Positions 38,728-47,787 of a DNA stretch of 64,000 nucleotides are shown in pieces. The stretch is from positions 124,001 to 188,000 of the forward strand of contig NZ_WWSY01000001.1 of NCBI RefSeq assembly GCF_009876115.1. The letters run 5' to 3'. Numbering within the stretch: the stretch's first letter is position 1; the number at the start of each line of letters is the position of its first letter. The notes beneath the pieces are model-generated. The model saw nothing but the letters and a program-made list of their open reading frames with translations. It did not search any database and was not told where the DNA came from. The stretch is from Collinsella aerofaciens (GTDB taxonomy: Bacteria; Actinomycetota; Coriobacteriia; Coriobacteriales; Coriobacteriaceae). The translations under genes were made by a program, and so were the position numbers.

Positions 38728-39501
38728 CTAGCGCGCGAACTCCCGTAAGAGCGCGTCTTCCACTTCCCGAAGCGAAAGGGCCCCGCCTCCCTCGGCGGGA
38801 CGGGTGACCACGATGCAGCGCGCTCCCACGTCGCGCGCGGCGGCGAGCTTCTCGGCCGTGCCGCCTACGGTTCCCGAGTCCTTGGTCACAAGCCACTGGG
38901 CACCCACCTGCCGAAGCATCGCCTCGTTGAGCTCGCGGGTGAAGGGCCCCTGCATGCCGATGACGTGCGACGGCGAAAAACCCGCGTCGATGCACTTCGA
39001 TATAGCACCGGGCAGCGGGAGCACACGCACAAAGAAGCGCTCCGCGAAATCGGCGACGCGCGTGTAGGGAGCAAGCTCCTTGCTCCCCGTCGTGAGAAGC
39101 GCGCGACCCGGGTTCTCGGAGAGAAAGCGCGCCGCGCAGGCGATCGACGCGACCGGCACGACGCCTTTGGGTAGCGCCTCAGCCGGGCGCGCAAGGCGCA
39201 GGCATCGTGCACCCACGGCGAGCGAAGCGGCCCGGATGTTGCCGCTTGCGAGCGTAGCGAAGGGGTGCGTGGCGTCGACGACGATGCGCGCGCCGGAAAG
39301 CTCGCGCTCCATGTCGGCCTCGTCGAGCCTGCCCGCATACACCTCGATGCCCGGAAGCTCGCCCAAAAGCTCAGCTCCGTACTCGGTTGCCGCGTAGGCA
39401 CGGGCGGGGATGCCCGCCTCGCTCGCCCATTCGCACAGAAGGCGGCCCTCGGTGGTGCCGGCGAAGATGCGCAGCGCCGGCGCGGATGCGGGCGCCGTCA
39501 C
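38728..39501 (-). CDS. cbiJ: Precorrin-6A / cobalt-precorrin-6A reductase
   Basis: 257 residues. NAD(P)H-dependent reduction of the corrin macrocycle. IFAGTTEGRLLCEWA at the N-terminus, VVDATHPFATLASGN and LLTTGSKELAPYTRV are typical of CobK/CbiJ. GTG start at 39501 overlaps the cbiC stop (GTGA). Last gene of the cobalamin operon. Confidence 0.92.
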   Translation of the reverse strand: MTAPASAPALRIFAGTTEGRLLCEWASEAGIPARAYAATEYGAELLGELPGIEVYAGRLDEADMERELSGARIVVDATHPFATLASGNIRAASLAVGARCLRLARPAEALPKGVVPVASIACAARFLSENPGRALLTTGSKELAPYTRVADFAERFFVRVLPLPGAISKCIDAGFSPSHVIGMQGPFTRELNEAMLRQVGAQWLVTKDSGTVGGTAEKLAAARDVGARCIVVTRPAEGGGALSLREVEDALLREFAR

Positions 39502-40139
39502 TTCGGACCGCCTGGGCGCGTGATCTGGTAGAGCAGCGCGTTCATAATGGCGGCCGCCACGGTCGAGCCGCCCTTGCGACCCCTCGCGACGATGGTCGGC
39601 ACGCGTCGCGCGAGTAGCTCCTCTTTTGCCTCGACCACGTTCACAAACCCGACCGGCACCCCAACGACGAGCGCGGGCGCGATCTTCCCCGCGTCCATGA
39701 GCTCGGCGAGGCGCAGAAGTGCTGTGGGAGCGTTGCCGACGGCCACGATGAGCGGACCCTCGATGCCGCAAGCTTTGTCCATGCTCGCAACGGCGCGAGT
39801 CGTGCCCGCGGAGCGCGCAGCCGCGGCGACATCAGGGTCGGCCATGTAGCACACGGCCTTGCAGCCGAGCTTCGCGAGCGCGGGCTTGCTTATGCCTGCG
39901 AGCGCCATGTTCGTGTCGGTGAGCACCGTGGCCCCTGCGCGCAGTGCGTCGAGCGCACAGTGCGCGGCGTCATGGGTGAACACGAGGGAATCGGCGTACG
40001 AGAAGTCGGCAGTGGTGTGGATGACGCGCTTCACGACGGGCTCTTCGAGCGGCGGGAACGTGCGGCCGCCGAGCTCTTCGGTGATGATCTCGAAGCTGCG
40101 CCGTTCGATGTCGCCGGGCGCCATCTCCTTGGAATCCAT
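39498..40139 (-). CDS. cbiC: Cobalt-precorrin-8 methylmutase
   Basis: 213 residues. Moves the C11 methyl group to C12 to give cobyrinic acid. The catalytic histidine region VIHTTADFSYADSLVFTHDA and the MADPDVAAAA and GNAPTALLRL segments match the family. Its ATG directly follows the cobO stop. Confidence 0.94.
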   Translation of the reverse strand: MDSKEMAPGDIERRSFEIITEELGGRTFPPLEEPVVKRVIHTTADFSYADSLVFTHDAAHCALDALRAGATVLTDTNMALAGISKPALAKLGCKAVCYMADPDVAAAARSAGTTRAVASMDKACGIEGPLIVAVGNAPTALLRLAELMDAGKIAPALVVGVPVGFVNVVEAKEELLARRVPTIVARGRKGGSTVAAAIMNALLYQITRPGGPK

Positions 40140-40655
40140 CTAGTACTCCACTCCTTCCCTTGCACATATCCCCTGAGAGTAGGGGTGTTTCTCGCACCGC
40201 ATCTCGGTTATGTAGTCGGCCTTCTCCACGATCTTGCGGGAAGGCGCGCGCCCGGTGAGCGCCACTTCGACGCCGCGCGCGGACAGATCGAGCGCGCGAT
40301 CCACGAGCGCCTCGTCGACAAGCTCCTTCGAAAGCGCGTCGAGCGCCTCGTCGAGCACGAGCAGCCCCTCCCGCGCGCCCTCGAGCTCGGCGAGCGCGGA
40401 AGCGAGGTTCCCATCGTGCAGCTCGCACGTCGCGGCAAGTTCTTCCGACGTCATCGACCAGGTAAACTTGTCCGACACCTTCCCCGCGAACACGGGCACG
40501 CCGAAATGCTCGGCGAGCAGGCGCGCCTCCCCGCTTTCGCCGTCTTTCAGGAACTGCACGACGACGACGCGGCGGCCTGCGGCGAGCATGCGAAGGGCGA
40601 GGCCCATCGCCGCCGTGGTCTTGCCTTTGCCGTCGCCATGATACACGTGGATCAT
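40140..40655 (-). CDS. cobO: Cob(I)yrinic acid a,c-diamide adenosyltransferase, CobO/BtuR type
   Basis: 171 residues. Adds the upper adenosyl ligand. P-loop HGDGKGKTTAAMGLA at the N-terminus, VQFLKDGESGEARLL, and VLDEALDALSKELVD are seen. The start overlaps the cbiP stop as ATGA. Confidence 0.94.
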   Translation of the reverse strand: MIHVYHGDGKGKTTAAMGLALRMLAAGRRVVVVQFLKDGESGEARLLAEHFGVPVFAGKVSDKFTWSMTSEELAATCELHDGNLASALAELEGAREGLLVLDEALDALSKELVDEALVDRALDLSARGVEVALTGRAPSRKIVEKADYITEMRCEKHPYSQGICAREGVEY

Positions 40656-42151
40656 ACGCCCTCCTCGATAATGCGGTAGACATACTCCATGTCGAGCGCC
40701 CCGCGCACGACGTCGGCCAGGCGATCGAACTCGCGCGCACGGTGATCGGCTGCGGACGCCGCGCCCGCAGCACCCACGACGCTCTCGGGCAGGCCGCGCA
40801 TGCGCGCGAGCGAGCGCGCGAGGGCGAGCGCCACCCCAGGTTCGTCGAACAGGCCGTGGAGATAGGTTCCGAACACGTTTCCGCAGGCCGCGCCTTCTGG
40901 TTTGCCGCCAATCGTGCCCGCAGGGGCGCAGGAGACGGTCGTTTCGCCGTCGTGAATCTCGTACCCGCGCGCCGTCATGCCGTTCCACACCGAGAACGCG
41001 CCTTGGGCGCCCGTGATGCGCAGCTCCGACTGGGCGAGGCGCTTTTCCTCCTTGAACACCGTACTTGCAGGGATGAGCCCGAGCCCGCGCGCGGTGCCAG
41101 CGCCTTCCCTGCCGTGCGGGTCGGAAAGCTCGTCTCCCAAAAGCTGGTAGCCTCCGCATATGCCGAGCACCGGCGTACCCGCGCCCGAAAGCGCGCGTAC
41201 ACAGGCTCCGATGCCGCTAGCCGCAAGCCAGCGCGCGTCGTCGAGCGTGGCCTTCGAGCCGGGAAGCACCACCAGGTCGGGTCGGCCCAGATCGGTCGTC
41301 GAGGAAACGTAGCGCACGCCCATGCCAGGCACGCGCGAAAGCGGGTCGAAGTCGGTGAAGTTCGAAAGATGCGGAAGGCGCACGACGGCGACGTCGATGA
41401 CACCGCGCGCCTCGCGGGCAGATAGGCGCGGCGCGAGCGAGTCCTCGTCGTCCAGGTCGAGCGTAAGATACGGCACGACCCCCACGACGGGAACCCCACA
41501 CATCTTCTCGAGCGGGGCCAAACCCGGGCGCAGGATTTCCACATCGCCGCGGAACTTGTTCACCACAAGCCCCCGCAAAAGCGCGCGATCCTCGGGCGCA
41601 AAGAGCGCGACCGTACCGTAGAGCTGGGCAAACACCCCGCCTGGGTCGATGTCGCCCGCGAGCAACACGGGGGAGGACACGGCGCGCGCGAGCCCCATGT
41701 TGACGATGTCGTTTTCGGAAAGGTTGATTTCGGCGGGGCTGCCGGCGCCCTCGATGACGATGACGTCGTTTTCCTCCGCGAGCGAATCGAACGCCTCCAA
41801 AATCTGCGGCATGAGCGCCTTTTTTCGCGCGAAGTAGTCCCTCGCAGCGAAGGCTCCCTGCGCCTTGCCGGTCACGATGAGCTGGCTTCGGTGGTCGCTT
41901 TCGGGCTTGAGAAGGATGGGGTTCATGCGCACGTCGGGCGCGATGCCGCACGCCTCGGCCTGCATGATCTGGGCGCGCCCCATCTCGAGCCCGTCGGCCG
42001 TGACACCGCTGTTGAGCGCCATGTTCTGACTCTTGAAGGGAGCCACGCGCAGGCCGTCCTGCGAAAGCACACGGCACAGCCCCGCCGCAAGCAGGCTCTT
42101 CCCTGCGTTCGACATGGTGCCCTGGATCATGATGGGCTTCGCCCTACCCAC
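40652..42151 (-). CDS. cbiP: Adenosylcobyric acid synthase (glutamine-hydrolysing)
   Basis: 499 residues. Amidates four side chains of adenosylcobyrinic a,c-diamide. N-terminal dethiobiotin-synthetase-like domain (MIQGTMSNAGKSLLAAGLC, FKSQNMALNS) and C-terminal glutamine amidotransferase with nucleophile Cys in LGICGGYQLLG. The GTG at 42151 is chosen because AAGGAGG sits at ideal spacing; the ATG at 42130 is the alternative. It overlaps the end of cobD. Confidence 0.95.
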   Translation of the reverse strand: MGRAKPIMIQGTMSNAGKSLLAAGLCRVLSQDGLRVAPFKSQNMALNSGVTADGLEMGRAQIMQAEACGIAPDVRMNPILLKPESDHRSQLIVTGKAQGAFAARDYFARKKALMPQILEAFDSLAEENDVIVIEGAGSPAEINLSENDIVNMGLARAVSSPVLLAGDIDPGGVFAQLYGTVALFAPEDRALLRGLVVNKFRGDVEILRPGLAPLEKMCGVPVVGVVPYLTLDLDDEDSLAPRLSAREARGVIDVAVVRLPHLSNFTDFDPLSRVPGMGVRYVSSTTDLGRPDLVVLPGSKATLDDARWLAASGIGACVRALSGAGTPVLGICGGYQLLGDELSDPHGREGAGTARGLGLIPASTVFKEEKRLAQSELRITGAQGAFSVWNGMTARGYEIHDGETTVSCAPAGTIGGKPEGAACGNVFGTYLHGLFDEPGVALALARSLARMRGLPESVVGAAGAASAADHRAREFDRLADVVRGALDMEYVYRIIEEGV

Positions 42152-43367
42152 GGGTATCGACCTCCTTCGCCGAGCCTCGGCCATCCGCGCCCGCCATAGC
42201 GCCGCTGCAAGAAGCGCCGCCCCGTTCGTCGGGTTCGCCTTCGCCCGATGCACCTTCCGCCCGAAGTGCGCGGCTGAACGCCATCGCAAGCCGGGCATTC
42301 TCCTTGCGCGTGCGCACCGCGACGCGGCACCAGAAACGGGACAGTACCGAAAACGAGTCGCACGTGCGGACCAAAACCCCCTGTTTATACAGGCGCTCGG
42401 GGATGTCTTTCGCCGGCGTGCGGACTAAAAGGAAGTTCGCATCCGAGGGCACGACGGAAAGCCCGAGCGTGGAGAGCTCGTGGGAAAGCCACGCTCGCTC
42501 GCCCGCCAATACATCGCGCGTGCGCGAGACGTATTCAACGTCTTCCAGGGCGGCGATGCCCGCGGCCTCGGCGACCGAGGAGACGGGCCACGCCTGCCCC
42601 GCCTGGCGAATCCCCTCGATGAGTTGAGCGTTTCCGCTGATCAGATATCCCAAACGCAACCCCGCCATTCCGTAGAGCTTGGTGAACGCGGAGAGCACGG
42701 CCACATGGCGCGAAAACGCGGCGCGTGCAGCCACGCTCCTTTCGCGGGCGTCGGGCGCAAATCCGAGGAAGCACTCGTCCACGACGAGCAGCGCGCCCAC
42801 CTGCTCGCAGCGGCAAGCCGCGGCATCGATCACGCTGGGGTCGACGAGGCGCCCCGTCGGGTTGTTCGGATTGCAGAGGTACGCCACGTCTCCCGGCCCC
42901 TCGATCGCGCGGGCGAAGGAGGCGGGCACGTCGAAGTCGTCCGCTTCGGAGAGCGGGAACTCCTGCACGCATGCACCGTAGTACGATGCCGCCTCCGCAT
43001 ATTCAGAGAACGTCGGCGCGCACACGACGATGCGTTTCGGGCGCACCGACGCGGCGAGCCGCCAGATGATGTCGGACGCGCCCGCGCCGCAGACGATAGT
43101 ATCTTCGGGTATGCCCTGGGCGCGCGCTAGGGCGCGAACGAGGGCGAGGCTTTCCCTATCGGGGTAGGCGTCGATTCGAGAAAGCGCCTTGCAAGCTGCG
43201 GCGAGGGCGCGCGGCGAGGGCCCTGCCGGATTCACGTTCACCGAGAAGTCAATGAGGTCGGAGGCGCCCCCTTCGCAAGCGATGCCGAGCGATTGCGAGC
43301 TGCCTCCATGCGCACGGGCGCGCAGGATTCCCCCGGCAACCCGGGGCGCGGCGTGGTCTTCCCTCAT
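42144..43367 (-). CDS. cobD: Threonine-phosphate decarboxylase-like aminotransferase
   Basis: 407 residues, fold type I PLP enzyme. Makes (R)-1-aminopropan-2-ol phosphate, the linker of the nucleotide loop. DFSVNVNPAGPSP at the N-terminus, CNPNNPTGRLVD, VVDECFLGFA, and the PLP-lysine segment SAFTKLYGMAGLRLGYL are visible. Histidinol-phosphate aminotransferase is the close alternative; the position between cbiB and cbiP decides. ATGA overlap with cbiB. The last 30 or so residues are a Gly/Ser/Glu-rich tail. Confidence 0.88.
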   Translation of the reverse strand: MREDHAAPRVAGGILRARAHGGSSQSLGIACEGGASDLIDFSVNVNPAGPSPRALAAACKALSRIDAYPDRESLALVRALARAQGIPEDTIVCGAGASDIIWRLAASVRPKRIVVCAPTFSEYAEAASYYGACVQEFPLSEADDFDVPASFARAIEGPGDVAYLCNPNNPTGRLVDPSVIDAAACRCEQVGALLVVDECFLGFAPDARERSVAARAAFSRHVAVLSAFTKLYGMAGLRLGYLISGNAQLIEGIRQAGQAWPVSSVAEAAGIAALEDVEYVSRTRDVLAGERAWLSHELSTLGLSVVPSDANFLLVRTPAKDIPERLYKQGVLVRTCDSFSVLSRFWCRVAVRTRKENARLAMAFSRALRAEGASGEGEPDERGGASCSGAMAGADGRGSAKEVDTRG

Positions 43368-44338
43368 GCCATCGCCCCCACGGCGAGCACGACCGCCGCA
43401 CGCGCGGCACCGAAGACGACGAGCGCGCATACGGACGCGGCGAGCATGAGCCTTGTCGCCCGGGCGATGTCGCCCCACTCGATTTCACGGGACGCGTCGC
43501 CTATCGTCGGTTTCTCAACGAGCTTGCCGAAATACACCGCGGGCCCTGCCAGGCGCAGGCCGAGCGCGCCCGCGCACGCTGACTCGGTCTGCGCCGCGTT
43601 CGGGCTCGCATGGCGACGCCTGTCGCGGCGCCAGATGCGCGCCGCCCCGCGCGCGTCGAGCCCGACGATCGGGCACACGGCGATCATGAGCAGGGCCGAT
43701 AAGCGCGAGGGAATCCAGTTCGCCGCATCGTCGAGGCGCGCCGAGGCGCAGCCGAAGTCGATGTAGCGCTCGTTTTTGTAGCCCACCATGCTGTCGAGCG
43801 TGTTCACCGCCTTGTACGCCATGCCCAAGGGCGCACCCCCGATCATAAGGTAGAAAAGCGGCGCGATGACACCGTCGCTCGCGTTCTCCGCCACCGTTTC
43901 CACGGCGGCGCGCGCGACGCCCTGCTCGTCGAGAACAGACGTGTCACGTCCCACGATGAGCCCGACGGCTTCGCGCGCCGCGACAAGGCCGCCCTTCGAG
44001 AACGCGCGGGCAACGGCCAGGCTCTGGCGGCGCAGCTCGCATGCCGCGAGAATCTGATAGCTCGCCCATGCCTCGGCCACGAAGCGCAAGCCGGAGTGAA
44101 CCATGCCGCAAAGATGCAGGATTCCCCAGGTCAAAAGCCCACACGCAAGCGGAAGCGCCACGGCGAGCACAAGCCCTGCGGCGCGCGTGCCCGCGGACGT
44201 TTGCGGGAATGCGCCCCGCAGGCGGCCTTCGGCCCACGTGATCGCGCGCCCCATGGCGACGACGGGATGGGGAAGCCAGCGCGGGTCGCCGAAGGCAAGG
44301 TCGGCCGCGAACCCGGCGGCGACGGCAAGAATCGTCAT
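43364..44338 (-). CDS. cbiB: Adenosylcobinamide-phosphate synthase
   Basis: 324 residues, several membrane spans. Joins the aminopropanol (phosphate) to adenosylcobyric acid. FAADLAFGDPRWLPHPVVAMG, ENASDGVIAPLFYLMIGG and KAVNTLDSMVGYKNERY are family hallmarks. The start overlaps the preceding stop (TGATG). Confidence 0.94.
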   Translation of the reverse strand: MTILAVAAGFAADLAFGDPRWLPHPVVAMGRAITWAEGRLRGAFPQTSAGTRAAGLVLAVALPLACGLLTWGILHLCGMVHSGLRFVAEAWASYQILAACELRRQSLAVARAFSKGGLVAAREAVGLIVGRDTSVLDEQGVARAAVETVAENASDGVIAPLFYLMIGGAPLGMAYKAVNTLDSMVGYKNERYIDFGCASARLDDAANWIPSRLSALLMIAVCPIVGLDARGAARIWRRDRRRHASPNAAQTESACAGALGLRLAGPAVYFGKLVEKPTIGDASREIEWGDIARATRLMLAASVCALVVFGAARAAVVLAVGAMA

Positions 44339-45339
44339 CACCGGGCATCGCCCCCCGAAGCGGGGCGAACGTCGCGAAGGCAGCGCCCATCCCAAGTGGC
44401 GGCCCATGCGCCGCCCGGCTCGGTATGCACGTCGAAGTATCCCATTTTCGGGACAGCTAGCTCGGAGAGCAGCGCTTTCACGGTACCCGCGTGAACGACG
44501 AAGACGGCGCGCCCACTCCCCTGGGCGCGCTCCGATTCGCACGCCTCCCGAAACGCCGCGATGACGCGGCGGGTGAAATCGCTCTTGCCCTCGCCATGCG
44601 GGCAGCGCGTCTCGCACCAGGAGTCTACCCAGGCGCGATAGCGCGCATCCTCTTTAAGCTCGGCGGCGTTTCGCCCCTCGAAGTCGCCGAAATCCATCTC
44701 GCGCAGACCGGGGCACGCCATAAGCTCCGCGTTCGGGAAGAGGATGCGCGCCGTCTGGTCGGTGCGGGCCATGCCGCTCGTGATAACACGGAACACGTCA
44801 CGATCGCACGCGAGGTCGCGCAAAGCGCGCTCGCCCGCACTCGACAGGGGCTCGTCGGTGCCCGCCCCGCTGTAGCGATGGTCTTCCGTGCCCGCCGTGG
44901 CACCATGGCGCACGAAGACGACTTCCAAAGGCGCACCCGCGCCCTGCGTCCCTCGAGGTGCATCGGCAAGGTTTCCTTTGATGACCTGGGGAATCCCGCA
45001 CATCATGCGCACGACGACGTCGGCGCGCGCAGCGAGCGCGCATCCCAGGCGCCCCGCGCGCTCGCGCCATTGGGCGTCTTCCGCACTCATGGGGACGACC
45101 CCCGAGCCGACCAAGGGCAGAATCACTGCGTCGAAGCCGATCAGCCGCTCAAGCGCCCGGTCAGCGTCGAGCGCACGTACGAGTTCCTCAGCATGGTATG
45201 CGACGCGGCCGGCAAAAGCCGCGGGCACGCCGCCCTCCGCAAGCTGCGCCGCGTCGACGAAATCGTCCGCCGCGAACCCGAGCTTTTCGCGCACGAAGGT
45301 CCTCTTCCCCGAATGCGCGCCACCTACCACGAGCATCAT
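44338..45339 (-). CDS. CobU-like kinase domain fused to CobC-type alpha-ribazole phosphatase
   Basis: 333 residues. Residues 1-145: a shortened CobU-like domain with P-loop VVGGAHSGKRTF and the C-terminal CobU pattern (LVGSGVVPMSAEDAQWRERA, MCGIPQVIKG). Residues about 155-333: a histidine phosphatase (VVFVRHGATAGTEDHRYSG, SSGLAR-type SGMARTDQTA, LREMDFGDFEGRN, FVVHAGTVKALL), as in CobC, which removes the 5' phosphate of alpha-ribazole phosphate or adenosylcobalamin phosphate. A full cobU is also present, so the first domain may be regulatory or redundant. ATG 45339 overlaps the cobS stop. Confidence 0.82.
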   Translation of the reverse strand: MMLVVGGAHSGKRTFVREKLGFAADDFVDAAQLAEGGVPAAFAGRVAYHAEELVRALDADRALERLIGFDAVILPLVGSGVVPMSAEDAQWRERAGRLGCALAARADVVVRMMCGIPQVIKGNLADAPRGTQGAGAPLEVVFVRHGATAGTEDHRYSGAGTDEPLSSAGERALRDLACDRDVFRVITSGMARTDQTARILFPNAELMACPGLREMDFGDFEGRNAAELKEDARYRAWVDSWCETRCPHGEGKSDFTRRVIAAFREACESERAQGSGRAVFVVHAGTVKALLSELAVPKMGYFDVHTEPGGAWAATWDGRCLRDVRPASGGDAR

Positions 45340-46103
45340 AGGAGCATGCCCCCCGCCACCAGCATGGCAAGCATCGCGAGCTCGGCCCATTGCAGAAACC
45401 ATCCGGCCAAATCCCCCGTCACCCCGCCGAAGCGGGACAGGGCAACATGGCGGTACCACGCGAGCACCAAAAGCCCCGCCACCGCCATAAGGGCGCCGAC
45501 GGCCTGAGCGCACGCGACCATCCCTGCAGCCGAAGCCGCAGCGAAAGCGCAAAGCGGCACGACGATCGCCGCGCGCTTCTTCGCAGGCGAGAGCCCCGCG
45601 GCCATGCCGTCCGCCCGCGCGGCAGGCCAGCATTCAACGGCGAGCCCCGAAAGCGCGCGGGAGAACACGAGCGAGCACAGAAGCGCGAGGAACGCCCCCG
45701 CCGTAAGCGGCAGCGCGGTGAACAGGGAAAACTGCAGAATAAGGTACACAACAACACCGATGACCCCGAAGGCGCCCGCCCGCGGGTCGTGCATGATCTC
45801 GAGCTTTCGCTCGCGCGGGGCCCAACTCGCAAGCGCATCGGAGGTGTCGCAGAGCCCGTCTAGGTGGATGCCTCCTGTCACCGCCACAGGCAGCGCCACG
45901 AGCACGGCCGCGACGATGGTCGCGGGCACGCCGAGCAGGTTCGCCACGTGCCCCCACGCCGTCATGAGGAAGCCTTCCGCAAGGCCCACCAGGGGAAACG
46001 CGGCAAGCGCATGGGTTGACCCGAAATCGGTCCAGGCCGATTTCGGGACGGGGATGCGCGAGAACGTTCCGAACGCCGCGCCGATTGCCTCTGCTATCTT
46101 CAC
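45336..46103 (-). CDS. cobS: Adenosylcobinamide-GDP ribazoletransferase
   Basis: 255 residues, polytopic membrane protein. Last assembly step, joining adenosylcobinamide-GDP and alpha-ribazole. FGTFSRIPVPKS at the N-terminus and GGIHLDGLCDTSDALASW, the acidic family motif, are clear. GTG start overlapping the cobU stop (GTGA). Confidence 0.94.
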   Translation of the reverse strand: MKIAEAIGAAFGTFSRIPVPKSAWTDFGSTHALAAFPLVGLAEGFLMTAWGHVANLLGVPATIVAAVLVALPVAVTGGIHLDGLCDTSDALASWAPRERKLEIMHDPRAGAFGVIGVVVYLILQFSLFTALPLTAGAFLALLCSLVFSRALSGLAVECWPAARADGMAAGLSPAKKRAAIVVPLCAFAAASAAGMVACAQAVGALMAVAGLLVLAWYRHVALSRFGGVTGDLAGWFLQWAELAMLAMLVAGGMLL

Positions 46104-46648
46104 CTTGTAGGTCCTTCACCTTTCATCCACACGGGAATCCCGCATACCACTTCGACTGCGCGGTCGGCCAGCGCCGCCACGCCCGCGTTCACGCGCGCGA
46201 GCGCGCGCCTCCATGCCTCGGTCCCCTCATCGTAGCGCATCTCATCGGCGAACACGTCGACGGTGACCACCACCGTATACGCAGCGGCCTGAGCGAGCCG
46301 TTCGATGCCTCCGAGCACCTCGCGCGCCGCAGCGTCGGGGTCACGTGGGGACAAGCCGCCTTCCGCGAAAAGCTCGTTCGCAACCAGGTTGCCCACGTCC
46401 TCCAAAAGAAGCGTGCAGCCGCGCGGAAGCCCGGACACTGCGGCGCCCACGTCACGCGTGCGCTCGAGGGTGGAAAACCCCTTGCCCTCGCGCAGCGCCC
46501 GATGGCGCGCGATGCGGCGGGCGCCCTCTTCCCCGAAGGGCTCCATCGTTGCCAGGTACACGCGGGGGCCGTCGTGCCCAAGGCACAGGGACTCGGCGTA
46601 GGCGCTCTTGCCGCTCGCGGCGGCGCCGATGACGAGCGTCACCGTCAT
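46100..46648 (-). CDS. cobU: Adenosylcobinamide kinase / guanylyltransferase
   Basis: 182 residues, normal length. P-loop VIGAAASGKSAYAESL (family usually GGARSGKS), guanylylation region RIARHRALREGKGFSTLE, LLLEDVGNLVANELF, and C-terminal CGIPVWMKG. ATG 46648 shares ATGA with the cobT stop. Confidence 0.93.
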   Translation of the reverse strand: MTVTLVIGAAASGKSAYAESLCLGHDGPRVYLATMEPFGEEGARRIARHRALREGKGFSTLERTRDVGAAVSGLPRGCTLLLEDVGNLVANELFAEGGLSPRDPDAAAREVLGGIERLAQAAAYTVVVTVDVFADEMRYDEGTEAWRRALARVNAGVAALADRAVEVVCGIPVWMKGEGPTR

Positions 46649-47787
46649 TTCCCGGCCTCGAAATGCTCGTAAGCAGCCATGCCAGTCGCCGTGAACGTCT
46701 TCCCATCCCGGTACACACGCAGCGCCGAATCCAGAAGGGGCAGATACGCCATGGCGCCCGCGCCCTCGCCCAAGTGCATGCCTGCGTCGAGGGGTGCCTT
46801 TATGCCAAGCTCGCGAAGGAGCTCCTGGCTTGCGGGTTCGCTTGATGCGTGGGTGCCCACGAGGTAGCCCAAGGCGTTGGGGCACAGGCGCGCCGCGCAC
46901 AGGGCCGCCGTGCAGGATATGACTCCGTCGAGGAGCGCCGGCGCCTTCGAGGCCGCGGCCCCCAGGTAGAAGCCGCACATCGCCGCGATGTCGAAGCCGC
47001 CCACCTTCGAGAGCACGTCGATCGGGTCGGCCGGATCGGGCGAGTTCGCGTCGATAGCGCGCTCGACCACGTCGCGCTTGCGCGCGAGCGAGGCGTCCGA
47101 GAGCCCCGCGCCGCGCCCGACGAGGCTCCGCGCGTCCGCCCGAATGAGCACTGCGGCCACCGCCGCCGAGGTGGTCGTGTTGCCGATGCCCATCTCGCCC
47201 GCGGCGAGAAGGCGCACGCCGGCGCGGGCGAGCCCGCACGCGACGGCGATTCCGACCTCGATCGCGCGCACGGCCCCATCGCGAGACATAGCGGAGCCGT
47301 GCGCGATGTTGCCGCTCCCCCTCCGCACGTTCGCGCGCACCATGCGCGCGTCTTCTATGCCCCGGGCCATACCCACGTCGACGGGCACGACCTCGGCACC
47401 CGCGAACGCCGCCATGCGGCAGGCGCTCGCGGCCCCCTCGCACATGTTGCGCGCGACGGCTCGCGTCACGTCTTGTCCGCTTTGCGACACGCCTTCGGCA
47501 ACGACCCCGTTGTCGGAGAAGAATACAGCGAGCGCACGGGGAAACTCGGCCACCTCGGCGCTCCCCTGAGCTGCGGCGATACACGCGACGGCGTCTTCAA
47601 AGTCGCCCAATCCCCCCAAGGGGTGCGCGATGGAGTCCCACGCGGCGTACGCGGCGGCACGGGCGCACTCGTCTGCGGGCGCGATCCGGGAAAGCGCGGC
47701 TTCGAGCACGGCGCCCGGCGCCGACGAGAACGCGCGCTCGACTTCCTCGCGGATGCAGGCAAGCGCGGTTTCGGTTGCTTCAGCCAT
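46645..47787 (-). CDS. cobT: Nicotinate-nucleotide-dimethylbenzimidazole phosphoribosyltransferase
   Basis: 380 residues. Activates the lower-ligand base as alpha-ribazole phosphate. FFSDNGVVAEGVSQSGQDVT, AAGEMGIGNTTTSAAVA and the catalytic-glutamate segment HLGEGAGAMAYLPLLD are all intact. ATG at 47787 overlaps the cbiA stop. No lower-ligand synthesis genes (bza or bluB) lie nearby, so the base used is unknown. Confidence 0.95.
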   Translation of the reverse strand: MAEATETALACIREEVERAFSSAPGAVLEAALSRIAPADECARAAAYAAWDSIAHPLGGLGDFEDAVACIAAAQGSAEVAEFPRALAVFFSDNGVVAEGVSQSGQDVTRAVARNMCEGAASACRMAAFAGAEVVPVDVGMARGIEDARMVRANVRRGSGNIAHGSAMSRDGAVRAIEVGIAVACGLARAGVRLLAAGEMGIGNTTTSAAVAAVLIRADARSLVGRGAGLSDASLARKRDVVERAIDANSPDPADPIDVLSKVGGFDIAAMCGFYLGAAASKAPALLDGVISCTAALCAARLCPNALGYLVGTHASSEPASQELLRELGIKAPLDAGMHLGEGAGAMAYLPLLDSALRVYRDGKTFTATGMAAYEHFEAGK

